NCBI GenBank assembly: GCA_016458225.1
Contig: JAEMGR010000043.1
Location: 1-64,000, forward strand
Source of the DNA: Myxococcaceae bacterium JPH2
GTDB lineage: Bacteria; Myxococcota; Myxococcia; Myxococcales; Myxococcaceae
Direction: 5' to 3'
DNA: 64,000 bases
Below, piece by piece: positions 8,994-18,188 of this stretch (its first letter is position 1; each line of letters starts with the position of its first letter). The notes beneath the pieces are model-generated. The model saw only the letters and a list, made by a program, of their open reading frames with translations. It ran no database searches and was not told where the DNA came from. The position numbers were made by a program, and so were the translations under genes.

Positions 8994-9833
8994 TCAGAAG
9001 GACTGGCGCAGCAGCGCTTCCACGGCGGCCTTGCGTCCGGGGCTCAGGCGCAGGCGCGTGCCGTCGCGCAGCACCACCACCCAGCCCTTGTCCACGTCCG
9101 GCTCCAGCTCGCGGATGCGCTCCACGTTGACGAGCGTGGAGCGGTGCACTCGCACGAAGCGCCGCGGATCCAACCACGCCTCCACCTGCGCCAGCGTCTC
9201 GCGCAGCATGGGGCTGCGGCCACCCGCGTGCAGCACCACGTAGTTGCCCTCCGCCTCGCACCAGTCCAGGTCGGCGACGGGCAACAGCAGCACCTTGCCT
9301 CCCGTCTTCACCGCGATGCGCTCGACCAGGCCCTCGCGCGGCCCGGCTGGCGGCGGCGGCGGGCCCGGAGACAGGCTCGGAGGCGGCAGGCGCCGCGCGT
9401 CGAGCAAGGCGGACAGCTGCTCCAACAGTTGACGGTCCCTCCCACGGGTCACCTGTCGGCGCACGCGCTCCAGTGACTCGTGGAAGCGGCGGTCCGTGAA
9501 GGGCTTGAGGAGGTAATCGAGCGCGCTCGCCTCGAACGCGCGAACGGCATACGCGTCGAACGCCGTCACGAAGACGACGGGCGGCATGCGCTCCGGCCCC
9601 ACCTCGCGCAGGACGCCCAGGCCATCCAGCTCCGGCATCTGCACGTCCAGGAACACGGCGTCCGGCCGTGCGCTCAAGATGAGGTCCACCGCCTCGCGAC
9701 CGCCCTCGCACTCCAGGACGGACGCGACATCCGGCGCGCGCGCGAGCAGGTGCTTCACGTTGTCCCGCGCGAGGGGCTCGTCATCCACCACCAGCACTCG
9801 CATCCCCGGGCCTCTCGACTCCTGCTCAGCCAC
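8994..9833 (-). CDS. LytTR-family response regulator (LytR/AlgR type)
   Basis: DNA-binding response regulator, 279 residues. Residues about 11-130 are a receiver domain (VLVVDDEPLARDN; phospho-acceptor in AVFLDVQMPELDG; VTAFDAYAVRAF; LLKPFT). A Pro-rich linker at about 160-185 precedes a LytTR domain (VLLLPVADLDWCEAEGNYV, FVRVHRSTLVNVERI). LytTR regulators bind short imperfect direct repeats upstream of target genes. The start overlaps the end of the kinase gene by 8 bases, so kinase and regulator form a cognate pair. Confidence 0.95.
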   Translation of the reverse strand: MAEQESRGPGMRVLVVDDEPLARDNVKHLLARAPDVASVLECEGGREAVDLILSARPDAVFLDVQMPELDGLGVLREVGPERMPPVVFVTAFDAYAVRAFEASALDYLLKPFTDRRFHESLERVRRQVTRGRDRQLLEQLSALLDARRLPPPSLSPGPPPPPAGPREGLVERIAVKTGGKVLLLPVADLDWCEAEGNYVVLHAGGRSPMLRETLAQVEAWLDPRRFVRVHRSTLVNVERIRELEPDVDKGWVVVLRDGTRLRLSPGRKAAVEALLRQSF

Positions 9834-10980
9834 GGCTCCACTCCTTCCCGTCTTGCACGCGCGCGGAGGCCTCCAGGTAGGGCAGCTCCACGCGCGCTCG
9901 CACGCCCCCCTCGGGCAGGTCCTCCAGCGTCAATCCATATCCCTCGCCATACAGCTCGCGGATGCGGTCGCGCGTATTGACCACGCCGATGCCCGTGCCG
10001 CCCGCGCCCCCGGCCCGCAGCCCCGGTCCGTCATCGCGGACCTCCAGCCGCAGCCGCTCGCCCCACCGCGAGGCGCGCACGAGGATCCGCCCTCGCGACG
10101 CGCGACGCGACGTGCCGTGCTTCACCGCGTTCTCCACCAGCGGCTGGAGGATGAGCGAGGGCACTCGCGCCCCGAGCGTCTCGGGGTCGGGCTCCAGCAG
10201 CACGTCGAGCTTCCGCCCGAAGCGCAGCTGCTCGATGCCCAGGTAGCGCCGCACCATCTCCAGCTCCTCGGCCAGCGGAACCTCGTGGTCGCCGCGCCCC
10301 TCCAGGCTCGCGCGCAAGAGGTGCCCCAGCTCCGCCAAGGCCTCCACCGCCTCCGGGTTGCGCTCCTGGCGCACCAGCCCTGTCACCGCGTTGAGGGTGT
10401 TGAAGAGGAAGTGTGGCTCCAACTGCGAGCGCAGCGCCTGCAGTCGCGCCTCCGCCAGCCGCGCGGCCCACCGGAACTCCTCCACCTCCTGCTCGCGCAC
10501 GCGTCGCGCCGCCGCCAGCGCGGTCCACGCCGCCAGGAACAACAGGTACTCGAAGTAGCCCGCCGCGCCCCGCTCCAGCAGCAGCGACGACAGCCCGTCG
10601 ATGAACGCGATCCGCCGCGCCTCCCAGGACTGGAGGACCCACAGCACCGGCGCGAGCAGCAGCACATGCACCAGCGCGAAGCCCACGCCCGCGCCCAACA
10701 GCGTCATCCCATTGCGAGCCCACCGAGGTCCCGCCAATGGCATCCGCCGGAAGAGCGCGATGAGCCACGGGCCGAGCAACGCCCAGGCACTGTAGGGCAC
10801 CAGCTCCAGGGCCAGCTTGAAAGCGAAGTCCCGAGGCTCCCGCGCATAGGCCCCGAGCGCGTGCGGCAGCGCCCCCAGCACGCCCGCCGCCATGCCCAAC
10901 GCCCAGACGCGCACCGTCGGCGGCACGCGCGCCAGAAGCTCCAGCGGTGACTCCCTGTCCCTGCCCACCGCGTGGCTCAT
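9826..10980 (-). CDS. LytS-like membrane sensor histidine kinase
   Basis: A 384-residue kinase with several N-terminal membrane segments (AAGVLGALPHALGAYA; ALVHVLLLAPVLWVLQSW; YLLFLAAWTALAAA), then a short-type His_kinase domain: phospho-acceptor His in LEPHFLFNTLNAV, N box at LVENAVKHG, ATP lid around DGPGLRAGG with TGIGVVNTRDR. This is the class that partners LytTR regulators. It is transcribed before, and overlaps, the regulator at 8994-9833. The sensor part is all membrane with no extracellular domain, so the signal could be in the membrane itself. It diverges from the FlgO-like gene across 78 bases. Confidence 0.93.
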   Translation of the reverse strand: MSHAVGRDRESPLELLARVPPTVRVWALGMAAGVLGALPHALGAYAREPRDFAFKLALELVPYSAWALLGPWLIALFRRMPLAGPRWARNGMTLLGAGVGFALVHVLLLAPVLWVLQSWEARRIAFIDGLSSLLLERGAAGYFEYLLFLAAWTALAAARRVREQEVEEFRWAARLAEARLQALRSQLEPHFLFNTLNAVTGLVRQERNPEAVEALAELGHLLRASLEGRGDHEVPLAEELEMVRRYLGIEQLRFGRKLDVLLEPDPETLGARVPSLILQPLVENAVKHGTSRRASRGRILVRASRWGERLRLEVRDDGPGLRAGGAGGTGIGVVNTRDRIRELYGEGYGLTLEDLPEGGVRARVELPYLEASARVQDGKEWSRG

Positions 10981-11058
10981 GGCATTCCTCGGACTGAGAG
11001 CCTACCGCGACGCACGAGACAAACATGTCCTGGGCTTGGGCTATGCTGCCGCCGCGCC

Positions 11059-11847
11059 GTGAAGAGGAGCCCCGGGGGCCTCGCGCCCGATTCCAGTCCC
11101 ACGAGTCCACCCCGCCTCCGCGGCGGCACCCTCCATGCCGAGGACGTCGCCTCCACGTCCGAGCGCGAAACGTCGCGGCGCGTCCACGGCGGAACCCTCC
11201 AGGTCGAGGCCGTCGAGCCCGAGCGTCCCCGCCCCTCCCGTGTGTCGGGCAGCACCGCCCTGCTGGTGGCCGCGGGCCTCGCGCTGCCCAGCGTGGCGGC
11301 CTTCCTCCTGCGCCCCACTCCGCCCGAGCAGGCGCCTCAGAGCCATCCCGCGCATGAGCGTCCGCCGCCAGAGCAGGCCCCCGCGGCACCGCGCGAACCC
11401 GCGCCCGCTCCGATGGGGCCCGTGCGCGTCTGCGTGCTGCGCTTCCGGAGCCTGGGCGAGGACGCGATGCTCCCGCCCTTGGAAGAGGCCCTGGCCGAGG
11501 CCGTGGTGACGGACGTGGGTCAGCAGCCCGGCCTGCGCATCATCGAGCGCGGTCAGCTCGACCTCGACCTGCGCGAGCAGGACTTCTCCAATGGGCCTCG
11601 CGTGGCGCCCGAGACGCGCGCGCGACTGGGCCGCATCGCGGGCGCGGAGGTGGTGGTCATCGGGAGCGTCCAGCGCTCTGGGGACGTGCTCCGGGCCGCC
11701 GCGCGCTTCGTCCATGTGGAGTCCGGCGAAGTGCTGGACTCGGTGCGCGTGGAGGCACCCGCGCAGGCGCCCTTCGTCCTCCAAGACCTGCTCGCGGAGC
11801 GCGTGCGCACGCTGCTGCCAGCCCTCCTCCCTCGGTTGCGACCATGA
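11059..11847 (+). CDS. Membrane-anchored FlgO/CsgG-like protein
   Basis: A 262-residue protein. The N-terminal 55 residues are soluble and contain two related segments (RLRGGTLHAEDVA and RVHGGTLQVEAVE); one membrane segment (STALLVAAGLALPSVAAFLL) follows, then a Pro-rich linker. The C-terminal half has the FlgO/CsgG-type fold signature: VCVLRFRSLGE, LAEAVVTDV, LRIIERGQLDLDLREQ and EVVVIGSVQRSGD. Relatives act in outer-membrane or envelope assembly, but no process can be named here. The GTG at 11059 is chosen because the longer frame overlaps the divergent kinase start. The stop overlaps the next gene by ATGA. Confidence 0.75.
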   Translation: MKRSPGGLAPDSSPTSPPRLRGGTLHAEDVASTSERETSRRVHGGTLQVEAVEPERPRPSRVSGSTALLVAAGLALPSVAAFLLRPTPPEQAPQSHPAHERPPPEQAPAAPREPAPAPMGPVRVCVLRFRSLGEDAMLPPLEEALAEAVVTDVGQQPGLRIIERGQLDLDLREQDFSNGPRVAPETRARLGRIAGAEVVVIGSVQRSGDVLRAAARFVHVESGEVLDSVRVEAPAQAPFVLQDLLAERVRTLLPALLPRLRP

Positions 11848-13271
11848 AGCCGTTCGTGTGCGCGCTGCTGTTGGTGTCGCTCACCGTCGCCGCCGAGCCC
11901 GCGTCCCCGCCCTTGAGCCCCGTGGCGGTCATGCCGTTCCGGAACCTCAACGGCGACACGGACCTGGACTGGCTCGGGCGAGGCATGACGGAGACGCTCG
12001 TGTCGGACCTCCGAGCGAGCGGGCGGGTCGATGTGGTGGAGCGCGAGCAGTTGGACCACGCGCTGAACGAGCTGGCCCTGCAGACGCGAGACGAGCCCGC
12101 GCCCTCCACCGCCGCGCGCGTGGGCAAGCTCGTGGGCGCGCGCACGGTGCTGCTGGGGAGCGTGCAGCGAGCGGGCCCCCAGGTGCGCATCAACGCGCGC
12201 TTCATCGTCGTGGAGACGGGCGAGGTCATGGAGACGGCCAAGGTGACCGGCCCCATGGAGCGCATCTTCTCGCTCCAGGACAAGGTCGTCGCGCAGTTGA
12301 TGGGCGCCGCCGCTCCACCCAGCAGCAAGCGCCCCTCGGGCGCGCGCATCGTGCGCGCCTTCGAGAGCTATGGCCGTGCGCTCGCCAGCACGTCCGTCGA
12401 GGAGCGCCTGCGACTGCTGCGTGAGGCGCAGAACGAAGCCCCCGAGCTCCCCTATGCCCGAGAGGAGATGGCGCGCGTGGCGGGGCGCATCGCGGAGTTC
12501 GAGCAGCTCAATCACCCGCGCCTGATGAACCAGGCCGAGGGATTCCGGGCCCGGATGAACGACCCGAACCTCACCTCGCTCCAGCGCTCGGAGGCCGCGC
12601 TCGACCTCATCAACTTCCAGATGCTGCGCGGCTCCTGGCGAGCCATCGTCCGCGACACGGAGCAGATTCGGAAGCTCGACCTGCCCTTCTCCCAGGGGAG
12701 GCTCCCCGCCGAGGAGGCCGCGTACGCGCACGTCCTGGCGATGTCGCACCTCGATGATCCCACCGCGACCCTGAAAGACGGCGAGGCCTTTCTCCGAGAC
12801 TGGCCCGCCACGCTTCACACGCAGGTCGTCGCATCCATCCTGCGCAGCGTCGCCATCGCACGAAACCTGCGCGAGCAGAGCATCCGCTCGACGCTCCAGC
12901 GGTTGGAAGAGGCAGAGCGAGCCCACGCGGAGGCATTCACCCAGCTCAAGCGCCTGGGATGGTCCAGCACCCTGGAGCTGCGCGGCCGGGACTACGACCG
13001 CTGCATGCTGGCCACATCCGACGGGACCTATGCGTTGGCCTTGGAGCCCTGCCAGCGCTACTACCTGACGTGGAACACCCCGCCGCACGAGGAGCGCCAG
13101 CTGACCCGCAACGCCCGCTCCTTTGAGATCATCTCGCTCATCGGACTCCGGCGCTTCTCCGAGGCCCGGGCGCGGATGGAGGAGTTTCGCGCCGTGGATC
13201 CCCAGGGCGCGGCGGGCAGCCCCGCCGAGCAGCGCCTCCTCGTCCTCCTTCCGGAAGACGAGGAGAACTAG
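11844..13271 (+). CDS. Secreted FlgO/CsgG-like protein with helical repeat C-terminus
   Basis: A 475-residue exported protein: signal peptide at residues 1-18 (ending TVAAEP), then a CsgG/FlgO-like domain (VAVMPFRNLNGDTDLDWLGRG, VDVVEREQLDHALNELAL, ARTVLLGSVQRAG, FIVVETGEVME). From about residue 170 it becomes all-helical and rich in Leu, Ala and Arg, probably a TPR-like region. It is a sequence relative of the gene just upstream, to which it is coupled by an ATGA overlap, so the two probably act together in the envelope. No exact function can be assigned. Confidence 0.75.
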   Translation: MKPFVCALLLVSLTVAAEPASPPLSPVAVMPFRNLNGDTDLDWLGRGMTETLVSDLRASGRVDVVEREQLDHALNELALQTRDEPAPSTAARVGKLVGARTVLLGSVQRAGPQVRINARFIVVETGEVMETAKVTGPMERIFSLQDKVVAQLMGAAAPPSSKRPSGARIVRAFESYGRALASTSVEERLRLLREAQNEAPELPYAREEMARVAGRIAEFEQLNHPRLMNQAEGFRARMNDPNLTSLQRSEAALDLINFQMLRGSWRAIVRDTEQIRKLDLPFSQGRLPAEEAAYAHVLAMSHLDDPTATLKDGEAFLRDWPATLHTQVVASILRSVAIARNLREQSIRSTLQRLEEAERAHAEAFTQLKRLGWSSTLELRGRDYDRCMLATSDGTYALALEPCQRYYLTWNTPPHEERQLTRNARSFEIISLIGLRRFSEARARMEEFRAVDPQGAAGSPAEQRLLVLLPEDEEN

Positions 13272-13282
13272 CCCGGCGGGCT
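13270..13282. terminator. Short hairpin between convergent genes
   Basis: AGCCC, loop GGC, GGGCT: a 5-bp stem lying in the 15 bases between the ends of the FlgO-like gene and the convergent membrane protein gene. There is no U-run. Too small to be a strong terminator; listed because it is the only structure in the gap. Confidence 0.25.
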
Positions 13283-13286
13283 CAGC

Positions 13287-14180
13287 TCACGGCGTGCCGG
13301 AGGACGCGTGCAGGGCCCCGTCCGCCGAGGCCTCATGCTGGGGCCCGAGCGCCGAGCGCTGGAGCCAACCGGCGAGCCCGAGCAACGCGAGCCCGGACGT
13401 GCGCAGCGTGCGCAGCAGCTCCATGGCGTGCGTGGGCTCTCCGGGGAGGACGACGGGCAGCCACTCGCGCGCGTCGTAGGCGAGCCACACCGCGCCCGAG
13501 ATGCCCATGGCCCACCACACCCACGCCAGCCGTCCACCGCGCAGCATGTACGCAACGCGCAGGATGGGGACGACGAGCAGGATGGTCGCCATGTCCGCCA
13601 GCGTCGACGCGATGACGATGATGGCCGAGTACGTGAGCGTGGAGGACGCCCCCAGGTGCCGCGCCTCGGTGACGAGCGGAGGGCCGCCCACCGCGAGCGC
13701 CGCCACCGCCATGAGGCCCCACAAGAGGTGGGTCCGCGCGCTCGACGGCGGCTGGAGTCCGGACTGGCGGTAGGTCATCGCCAAGAGGATGAGCGCGTAG
13801 GTGGTGGAGATGTTCGCCAGGACCACGACGACCATGCGCAGCGGCAACAGCGGTGACTCGGTGAAGGGCACATCCGGCACCGCGTGCAGCCAGTAGCTGC
13901 GCAGCGCGGTGCTCACGAGCGAGAGGATGGCCCCCGAGGAGAACCCCGCCCAGACCTTGCGCAGGTAGTCGCCCTGCCCGAAGGCCATCGCCGCCGCGAC
14001 GGTGCCGAACACGGCCAGGAGGCCCGCGCTCCACCCCGCCGCGTCGTGCACGAGCAGGAGCTGCCGAGGCGAACCCAGCGTGCCGGACACCGCAATCAGG
14101 TGGCCCAGCTGCAGCACCACCGCGATGCCCACCCACAGCCCGAGGGGCGCGCTGGACCGGCCAGTCGTGGAGGCGCTCAT
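13287..14180 (-). CDS. Polytopic membrane protein, unknown function
   Basis: A 297-residue protein with about eight hydrophobic helices evenly spread along its length (for example GLWVGIAVVLQLGHLIAV, GLLAVFGTVAAAMAF and IIVIASTLADMATILLVVPI). No catalytic or binding motif was recognised. The ATG at 14180 is chosen because it overlaps the stop of the preceding small gene by ATGA; the longer open frame is only read-through of that gene in another phase. The pair probably forms one transcription unit. Confidence 0.7.
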   Translation of the reverse strand: MSASTTGRSSAPLGLWVGIAVVLQLGHLIAVSGTLGSPRQLLLVHDAAGWSAGLLAVFGTVAAAMAFGQGDYLRKVWAGFSSGAILSLVSTALRSYWLHAVPDVPFTESPLLPLRMVVVVLANISTTYALILLAMTYRQSGLQPPSSARTHLLWGLMAVAALAVGGPPLVTEARHLGASSTLTYSAIIVIASTLADMATILLVVPILRVAYMLRGGRLAWVWWAMGISGAVWLAYDAREWLPVVLPGEPTHAMELLRTLRTSGLALLGLAGWLQRSALGPQHEASADGALHASSGTP

Positions 14181-14452
14181 CGCTGCTTCTCCATGGCCGC
14201 GGTGAACTCGGTGAGGATGACCTTGGTGTGCAGGGCGCCAATGAAGGTGTTGAGCATGGGCTTGAGCCCCTCGAGCAATTGCGGGAGGTCCTGGACCGCG
14301 ACCTGCTCGGGGGGACGCTTGAGCGCGCGAACCGCGGCCGTGTGAATGGCCATCTTCGCGGTGAAGCCTCCGAGGAGTGGTTCGAGGTGGCGCACGAGGA
14401 TGTCGTGCCAGCCAGACGGCGAGGATTGGGTGGAAGCAGTTGGGGAAGTCAC
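14177..14452 (-). CDS. Small protein (91 aa) coupled to the membrane protein
   Basis: A 91-residue, mainly helical soluble protein (WHDILVRHLEPLLGGFTAKM, LPQLLEGLKPMLNTFIGAL) with no family I recognise. The proposed GTG start at 14452 removes an Arg/Gly-rich extension of unlikely composition; the ATG at 14491 remains open. The stop codon overlaps the start of the polytopic membrane protein by ATGA, which supports a real, co-translated gene. It may regulate or assemble the membrane partner. Confidence 0.55.
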   Translation of the reverse strand: MTSPTASTQSSPSGWHDILVRHLEPLLGGFTAKMAIHTAAVRALKRPPEQVAVQDLPQLLEGLKPMLNTFIGALHTKVILTEFTAAMEKQR

Positions 14453-14588
14453 GCCACCTCCGCGTAGGGGCAACGCCCAGCGTAGAGTCATTTCCGACCA
14501 AACACGAGCGCTCCGCGCGCAGCGCGTTGCATCGCACCCGGGAATTCCCAGCGACTTCCGAAAGAGGCAGCAGGCGGCCGAGCGCTGC

Positions 14589-15617
14589 CTACACCTCGAC
14601 CTGATCCATCATCCACACGGCCAGCTCTTCCAGCTCGCGCGCCTGGCCCGGGTGGCGCTCCCGCACCTCGTCGACAGCGGCCTTCACGCCCGAGCGGCGG
14701 TAGGGCTTGCCCACGAGGGTGGCCTGGAGATCCTGGACGAGGTCGGGGAACAGCGCGTCGGAGAACACCTGCGCCCGGGTGATGTGGCCCTGTTCCGAGT
14801 CGACGTGCACCTCGAAGAAACCCCAGGACAGGTACTCAATCATCTGGTGGTTGAAGCGCGGGGCGTTGCCGAAGCGCCAGTCCCACGAGGAGAATTGATC
14901 GAACATGCCCTGGAGCGTGGGCTGCTGCTGGAGGAAGTCGTGGTTGAGGACCTCCGGCTTCGCGGGCGCGCCGTGCGCGTCACAGAAGGCGCCCATGACG
15001 GCGTCGCACAGCCGCTCGTGGGTGACGTCCACCTGGTGCTGGTTGATGTTCATCACCCGCGCGCGCACGCTGGCCTGCCCCTTGGACTCCAGCTTCTTGG
15101 GGTGCGGCGTCAGGTAGTTGGACAGGCGCGTGAGGTCCGTGGAGATGAGGAACGTGCCGTGGTGGAAGGCCCGGTCACGCGACTCGCGGTACGCGCTGCC
15201 GCTGATCTTCCGAGGACCATCCGCCGTGGGAATCACCAGGTCATTGCGCCCGGACGCCTCGGCGGACACGCCCAGCCGGCGCAGCGCGTCCAGCAGGATG
15301 GTGACGTTGGCGGACTTGTCGTAGCCCTGCTTGGGCGACAGGAACGTGAAGTTGGTGTTGCCCAGGTCATGGAACACCGCGCCGCCGCCACTGGTGCGCC
15401 GCGCGAGGAAGATGTTGTCCTCCTCCATGCGCTTCAGGTTGCACTCGGACCAGGGGTTCTGGTTGCGCCCGATGACGACCGTCTCGGCGTTGCGCCAGAG
15501 GAACAGCGTCTGGGTGCTCGAGTCCATCTCCCGGAAGATCCAATCCTCGGTCGCGAGGTTGAACCAGGGATTGAAGGTCTCCGACACGAGGATGCGGATG
15601 CGCGGCGGTGGGGCCAT
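14589..15617 (-). CDS. lplA: Lipoate-protein ligase A
   Basis: Attaches free lipoate, via lipoyl-AMP, to lysines of lipoyl domains in 2-oxoacid dehydrogenases and the glycine cleavage system. The 342-residue protein has the two-part layout of bacterial LplA. The N-terminal catalytic domain contains NPWFNLATEDWIF, VVIGRNQNPWSECN, the lipoate-binding RRTSGGGAVFHDLGN and the lysine of PRKISGSAYR; a C-terminal accessory domain starts around residue 250. It stands alone between two short intergenic stretches. Confidence 0.95.
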   Translation of the reverse strand: MAPPPRIRILVSETFNPWFNLATEDWIFREMDSSTQTLFLWRNAETVVIGRNQNPWSECNLKRMEEDNIFLARRTSGGGAVFHDLGNTNFTFLSPKQGYDKSANVTILLDALRRLGVSAEASGRNDLVIPTADGPRKISGSAYRESRDRAFHHGTFLISTDLTRLSNYLTPHPKKLESKGQASVRARVMNINQHQVDVTHERLCDAVMGAFCDAHGAPAKPEVLNHDFLQQQPTLQGMFDQFSSWDWRFGNAPRFNHQMIEYLSWGFFEVHVDSEQGHITRAQVFSDALFPDLVQDLQATLVGKPYRRSGVKAAVDEVRERHPGQARELEELAVWMMDQVEV

Positions 15618-15667
15618 GGGCCGTTAACCTAGCGTGCTCCTGGCACCCATCCCAAGGCCCGCGGCGC

Positions 15668-15913
15668 TCAGTGCCGGCTGGGCTGGGCCGGCTCCACCGC
15701 GATGCCTCGGGCCACCACCGTCACCTCCTCGGGCGACTCGTCCTGCAGCGAGACGCGGATCATCTCCCGAAGCTCGGGACCGTCGACGTGGCCGTGGACA
15801 GCGATGGCGTGCGCCACCGCGGCGTTGAACACCTCCTCCTCCTCGCCCGCGATGGTCAGCGTGCAGTGCGACTCGCTCGGAGCCTGGCGGCAATCCATCA
15901 CCTTGCGCGTCAT
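15668..15913 (-). CDS. DUF1059 small protein
   Basis: An 81-residue protein matching the DUF1059 pattern: MTRKVMDCRQ near the start, a conserved Cys (SESHCTLTIAGEEEEV), and a helix followed by HAIAVHGH and ELREMIRVSL. The family is widespread, usually 55-65 residues, and has no known function. This copy carries an extra 20-residue C-terminal strand (VTVVARGIAVEP). The ATG at 15913 is chosen over longer in-frame extensions because the family starts here. Confidence 0.8.
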   Translation of the reverse strand: MTRKVMDCRQAPSESHCTLTIAGEEEEVFNAAVAHAIAVHGHVDGPELREMIRVSLQDESPEEVTVVARGIAVEPAQPSRH

Positions 15914-16067
15914 GTCGTTCCTCCCTCTTCCTCTGGGAGTGGACACGCGCGGAGGTTCACGCAAGGCGCGCTCGGATGCGCTGTCGTGGAGCGTCCAGTC
16001 GGACGGCGCGCGGCGAGGACGAGGGCACGGCTGCCCGCCCTGTCCCCGCGCTGCGCGGAGGCTCGAC

Positions 16068-17369
16068 TCAGCCGGGCCGCGCGGCCTCGAGCGCGGGCGC
16101 GGGCTCCTCGGCGGGAGGCCCGTGGCGGAACGCTTCCTCCATGCGCGCGTCATCGCGCAGGCCCTCCCACTTGGCCACGACGAGGGTGGCCACGCCATTG
16201 CCAATGGTGTTGGTGATGGCGCGCACCTCGGACATGAAGCGATCCACGCCGATGATGAGCGCCACGCCCTCCACGGGAACCTTGCCGTGCAGGGCGGACA
16301 GCGTGGCCGCCAGCGTGATGAAGCCCGAGCCCGTCACGCCCGCGGCGCCCTTGGAGGTGAGCAACAGCACGCCCAGGAGGGTGAGCTGCTCCCCGAGCGT
16401 CAGGGGCACATCGAGCGCCTGCGCCACGAAGAGCGAGGCCATGGTGAGGTAGATGCAGGTGCCGTCCAGGTTGAACGAGTACCCCGTGGGGAGCACCAGT
16501 CCCACCACGGCCCGGTCGCACCCGGCCTCCTCCAGGCGCTTCATCATCCGGGGCAGCGCGGGCTCGGACGACGACGTGGCGAGCACCAGCAGCAGCTCGC
16601 CCTGGATGAAGCGCAGGAAGCGCCACAGCGAGAAGCCGCTCAGCCGCGCGATGAGCCCCAGCACGCCCACCACGAAGAGCAGACACGTGGCGTAGACGGA
16701 CACCAGGAGGAAGCCGAGCGAGCCCAGCGTGCCCAGACCGAACTTGCCCACCGTGAAGGCCATGGCGCCGAACGCGCCAATCGGCGCCAGCTTCATCAGC
16801 ATGGTCACGATGCCGAAGAACACCTGGGACAGCCGCTCCAGGAACTCCAGCAGCGCGTGCCCCGCCGGCCCCAGGCGGGTGAGCGCGCTGCCGAAGAGCA
16901 GCGCCACGAGGAGGACCTGGAGCAGGTCCCCCTTGGCGAACGCGTCACCGAAGCTGGTGGGGATGATGTTGAGCACGAAGGACGTGAAGTCCTGGTGCGC
17001 GGCGGCGGTGCGGTACGCGTCGATGGACTTCACGTCCAGGCGCGACACGTCGATGTGCATGTTCGCGCCAGGCTGGAGCACGTGGGCGACCACGAGCCCC
17101 AGCGCCAGCGCGCAGGTGGTGAGGACCTCGAAGTAGAGGATGGCCTTCACGCCGATGCGGCCGACGTGCTTCATGTCGCCCATCCGCGCGATGCCAATCA
17201 CCACCGTCAGGAAGATGATGGGGGCAATCATCATCTTGATGAGGCTGATGAACCCGTCCCCCAAGGGACGCATCTTCGAGCCCAGGTCGGGCCAGAGGTA
17301 GCCGAGCAACACGCCGGCCCCGATGGCCCCCAGCACCTGGACGTAGAGGCTCTTCCAAATCGGTCTCAT
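16068..17369 (-). CDS. dctA: C4-dicarboxylate:cation symporter DctA
   Basis: Inner-membrane secondary transporter of the DAACS family, importing succinate, fumarate or malate (or glutamate/aspartate) with protons or sodium. About 433 residues. Signature segments are [20 protein letters not shown], the serine-rich reentrant loop [32 protein letters not shown] and [19 protein letters not shown]. The ATG at 17369 follows a GGAG four bases upstream and gives the usual PWKSLY-like N terminus; a GTG 18 bases earlier is possible. It lies 27 bases after the DJ-1/PfpI gene on the same strand. Confidence 0.93.
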   Translation of the reverse strand: MRPIWKSLYVQVLGAIGAGVLLGYLWPDLGSKMRPLGDGFISLIKMMIAPIIFLTVVIGIARMGDMKHVGRIGVKAILYFEVLTTCALALGLVVAHVLQPGANMHIDVSRLDVKSIDAYRTAAAHQDFTSFVLNIIPTSFGDAFAKGDLLQVLLVALLFGSALTRLGPAGHALLEFLERLSQVFFGIVTMLMKLAPIGAFGAMAFTVGKFGLGTLGSLGFLLVSVYATCLLFVVGVLGLIARLSGFSLWRFLRFIQGELLLVLATSSSEPALPRMMKRLEEAGCDRAVVGLVLPTGYSFNLDGTCIYLTMASLFVAQALDVPLTLGEQLTLLGVLLLTSKGAAGVTGSGFITLAATLSALHGKVPVEGVALIIGVDRFMSEVRAITNTIGNGVATLVVAKWEGLRDDARMEEAFRHGPPAEEPAPALEAARPG

Positions 17370-17396
17370 CAGCTCCGGAAATACCACAGCCCCTGC

Positions 17397-17975
17397 TCAG
17401 GCGTGGATGCGGGTCCCCAGGACCTCCAGGAACTTCGCGAGCCAGTCCGGGTGCGCGGGCCACGCGGGCGCGGTGACGAAGGGCCCGTCCACCACGGCCT
17501 TGTCGATGGCGATGTCCGCGAACTCGGCGCCCGCGGAACGGACCTCCGGCGCACAGGCCGGGTAGGCGGAGATCTTCCGGCCCTTCACCACATCCGCCGC
17601 CGTGAGGATCTGCGCGCCGTGACACACCGCCGCGATGGGCTTCTGGGCCGCCGCGAAGCCGCGCACGATGTCGAGCACGCGGCGGTTGAGGCGCAGGTAC
17701 TCGGGAGCCCGGCCTCCGGCGATGACGAGCCCGTCGTAGCCGCTGGCCTCCACCGCGTCGAAGGAAGCGTTGAGCACGAAGTCATGCCCGCGCTTCTCGC
17801 TGTACGTCTGGTCGCCCTCGAAGTCGTGGATGGCGGTGCGAATCTTGTCGCCCGACTTCTTGTCCGGGCAGACCGCGTGCACGGTGTGGCCCACCATCTG
17901 GAGCGCCTGGAACGGGACCATGATTTCGTAGTCCTCGCCGTAGTCGCCCACCAGCATCAGGATCTTCTTTCCCAT
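17397..17975 (-). CDS. DJ-1/PfpI family protein
   Basis: A 192-residue cytoplasmic protein of the DJ-1/PfpI fold, whose members include glyoxalase III-type enzymes, proteases and chaperones. The nucleophilic elbow Cys is in AVCHGAQIL and the conserved Glu in [26 protein letters not shown] and the C-terminal PAWPAHPDW are also typical of the PfpI/YhbO-like branch. The substrate cannot be deduced. The ATG at 17975 is chosen because longer in-frame extensions enter the region upstream of the pigment cluster. The dctA gene follows on the same strand. Confidence 0.9.
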   Translation of the reverse strand: MGKKILMLVGDYGEDYEIMVPFQALQMVGHTVHAVCPDKKSGDKIRTAIHDFEGDQTYSEKRGHDFVLNASFDAVEASGYDGLVIAGGRAPEYLRLNRRVLDIVRGFAAAQKPIAAVCHGAQILTAADVVKGRKISAYPACAPEVRSAGAEFADIAIDKAVVDGPFVTAPAWPAHPDWLAKFLEVLGTRIHA

Positions 17976-18188
17976 GTCGCCTCCCTTGGGCGCGCCCCAT
18001 GCGCGCTCGCGCGATGCCGTGAGGCACCCGCACGGGCACCGAGCGTCCCCCTCGCGGGCGCTCGAGGCAAGACGGCCTCGGGAGGGCTCGACCGAGGGTG
18101 GCGAGTCCCGCCATTCCCCCGACCGCGCGCGCCTGCTCGGCCGCACACCGCGCCGGGCCGGGTCCCTGCTATGGTGCCCGGCGCATTC

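Noticed and set aside
13270-13282. Treating the 5-bp hairpin as a firm terminator
   Set aside because: The stem is too short and lacks a U-run; kept only as a low-confidence feature.
15702-18188. N-terminal extension of the AMP ligase frame back through the DctA and DJ-1 genes
   Set aside because: The extension overlaps real opposite-strand genes and has biased composition; the ligase domain starts near 18189.
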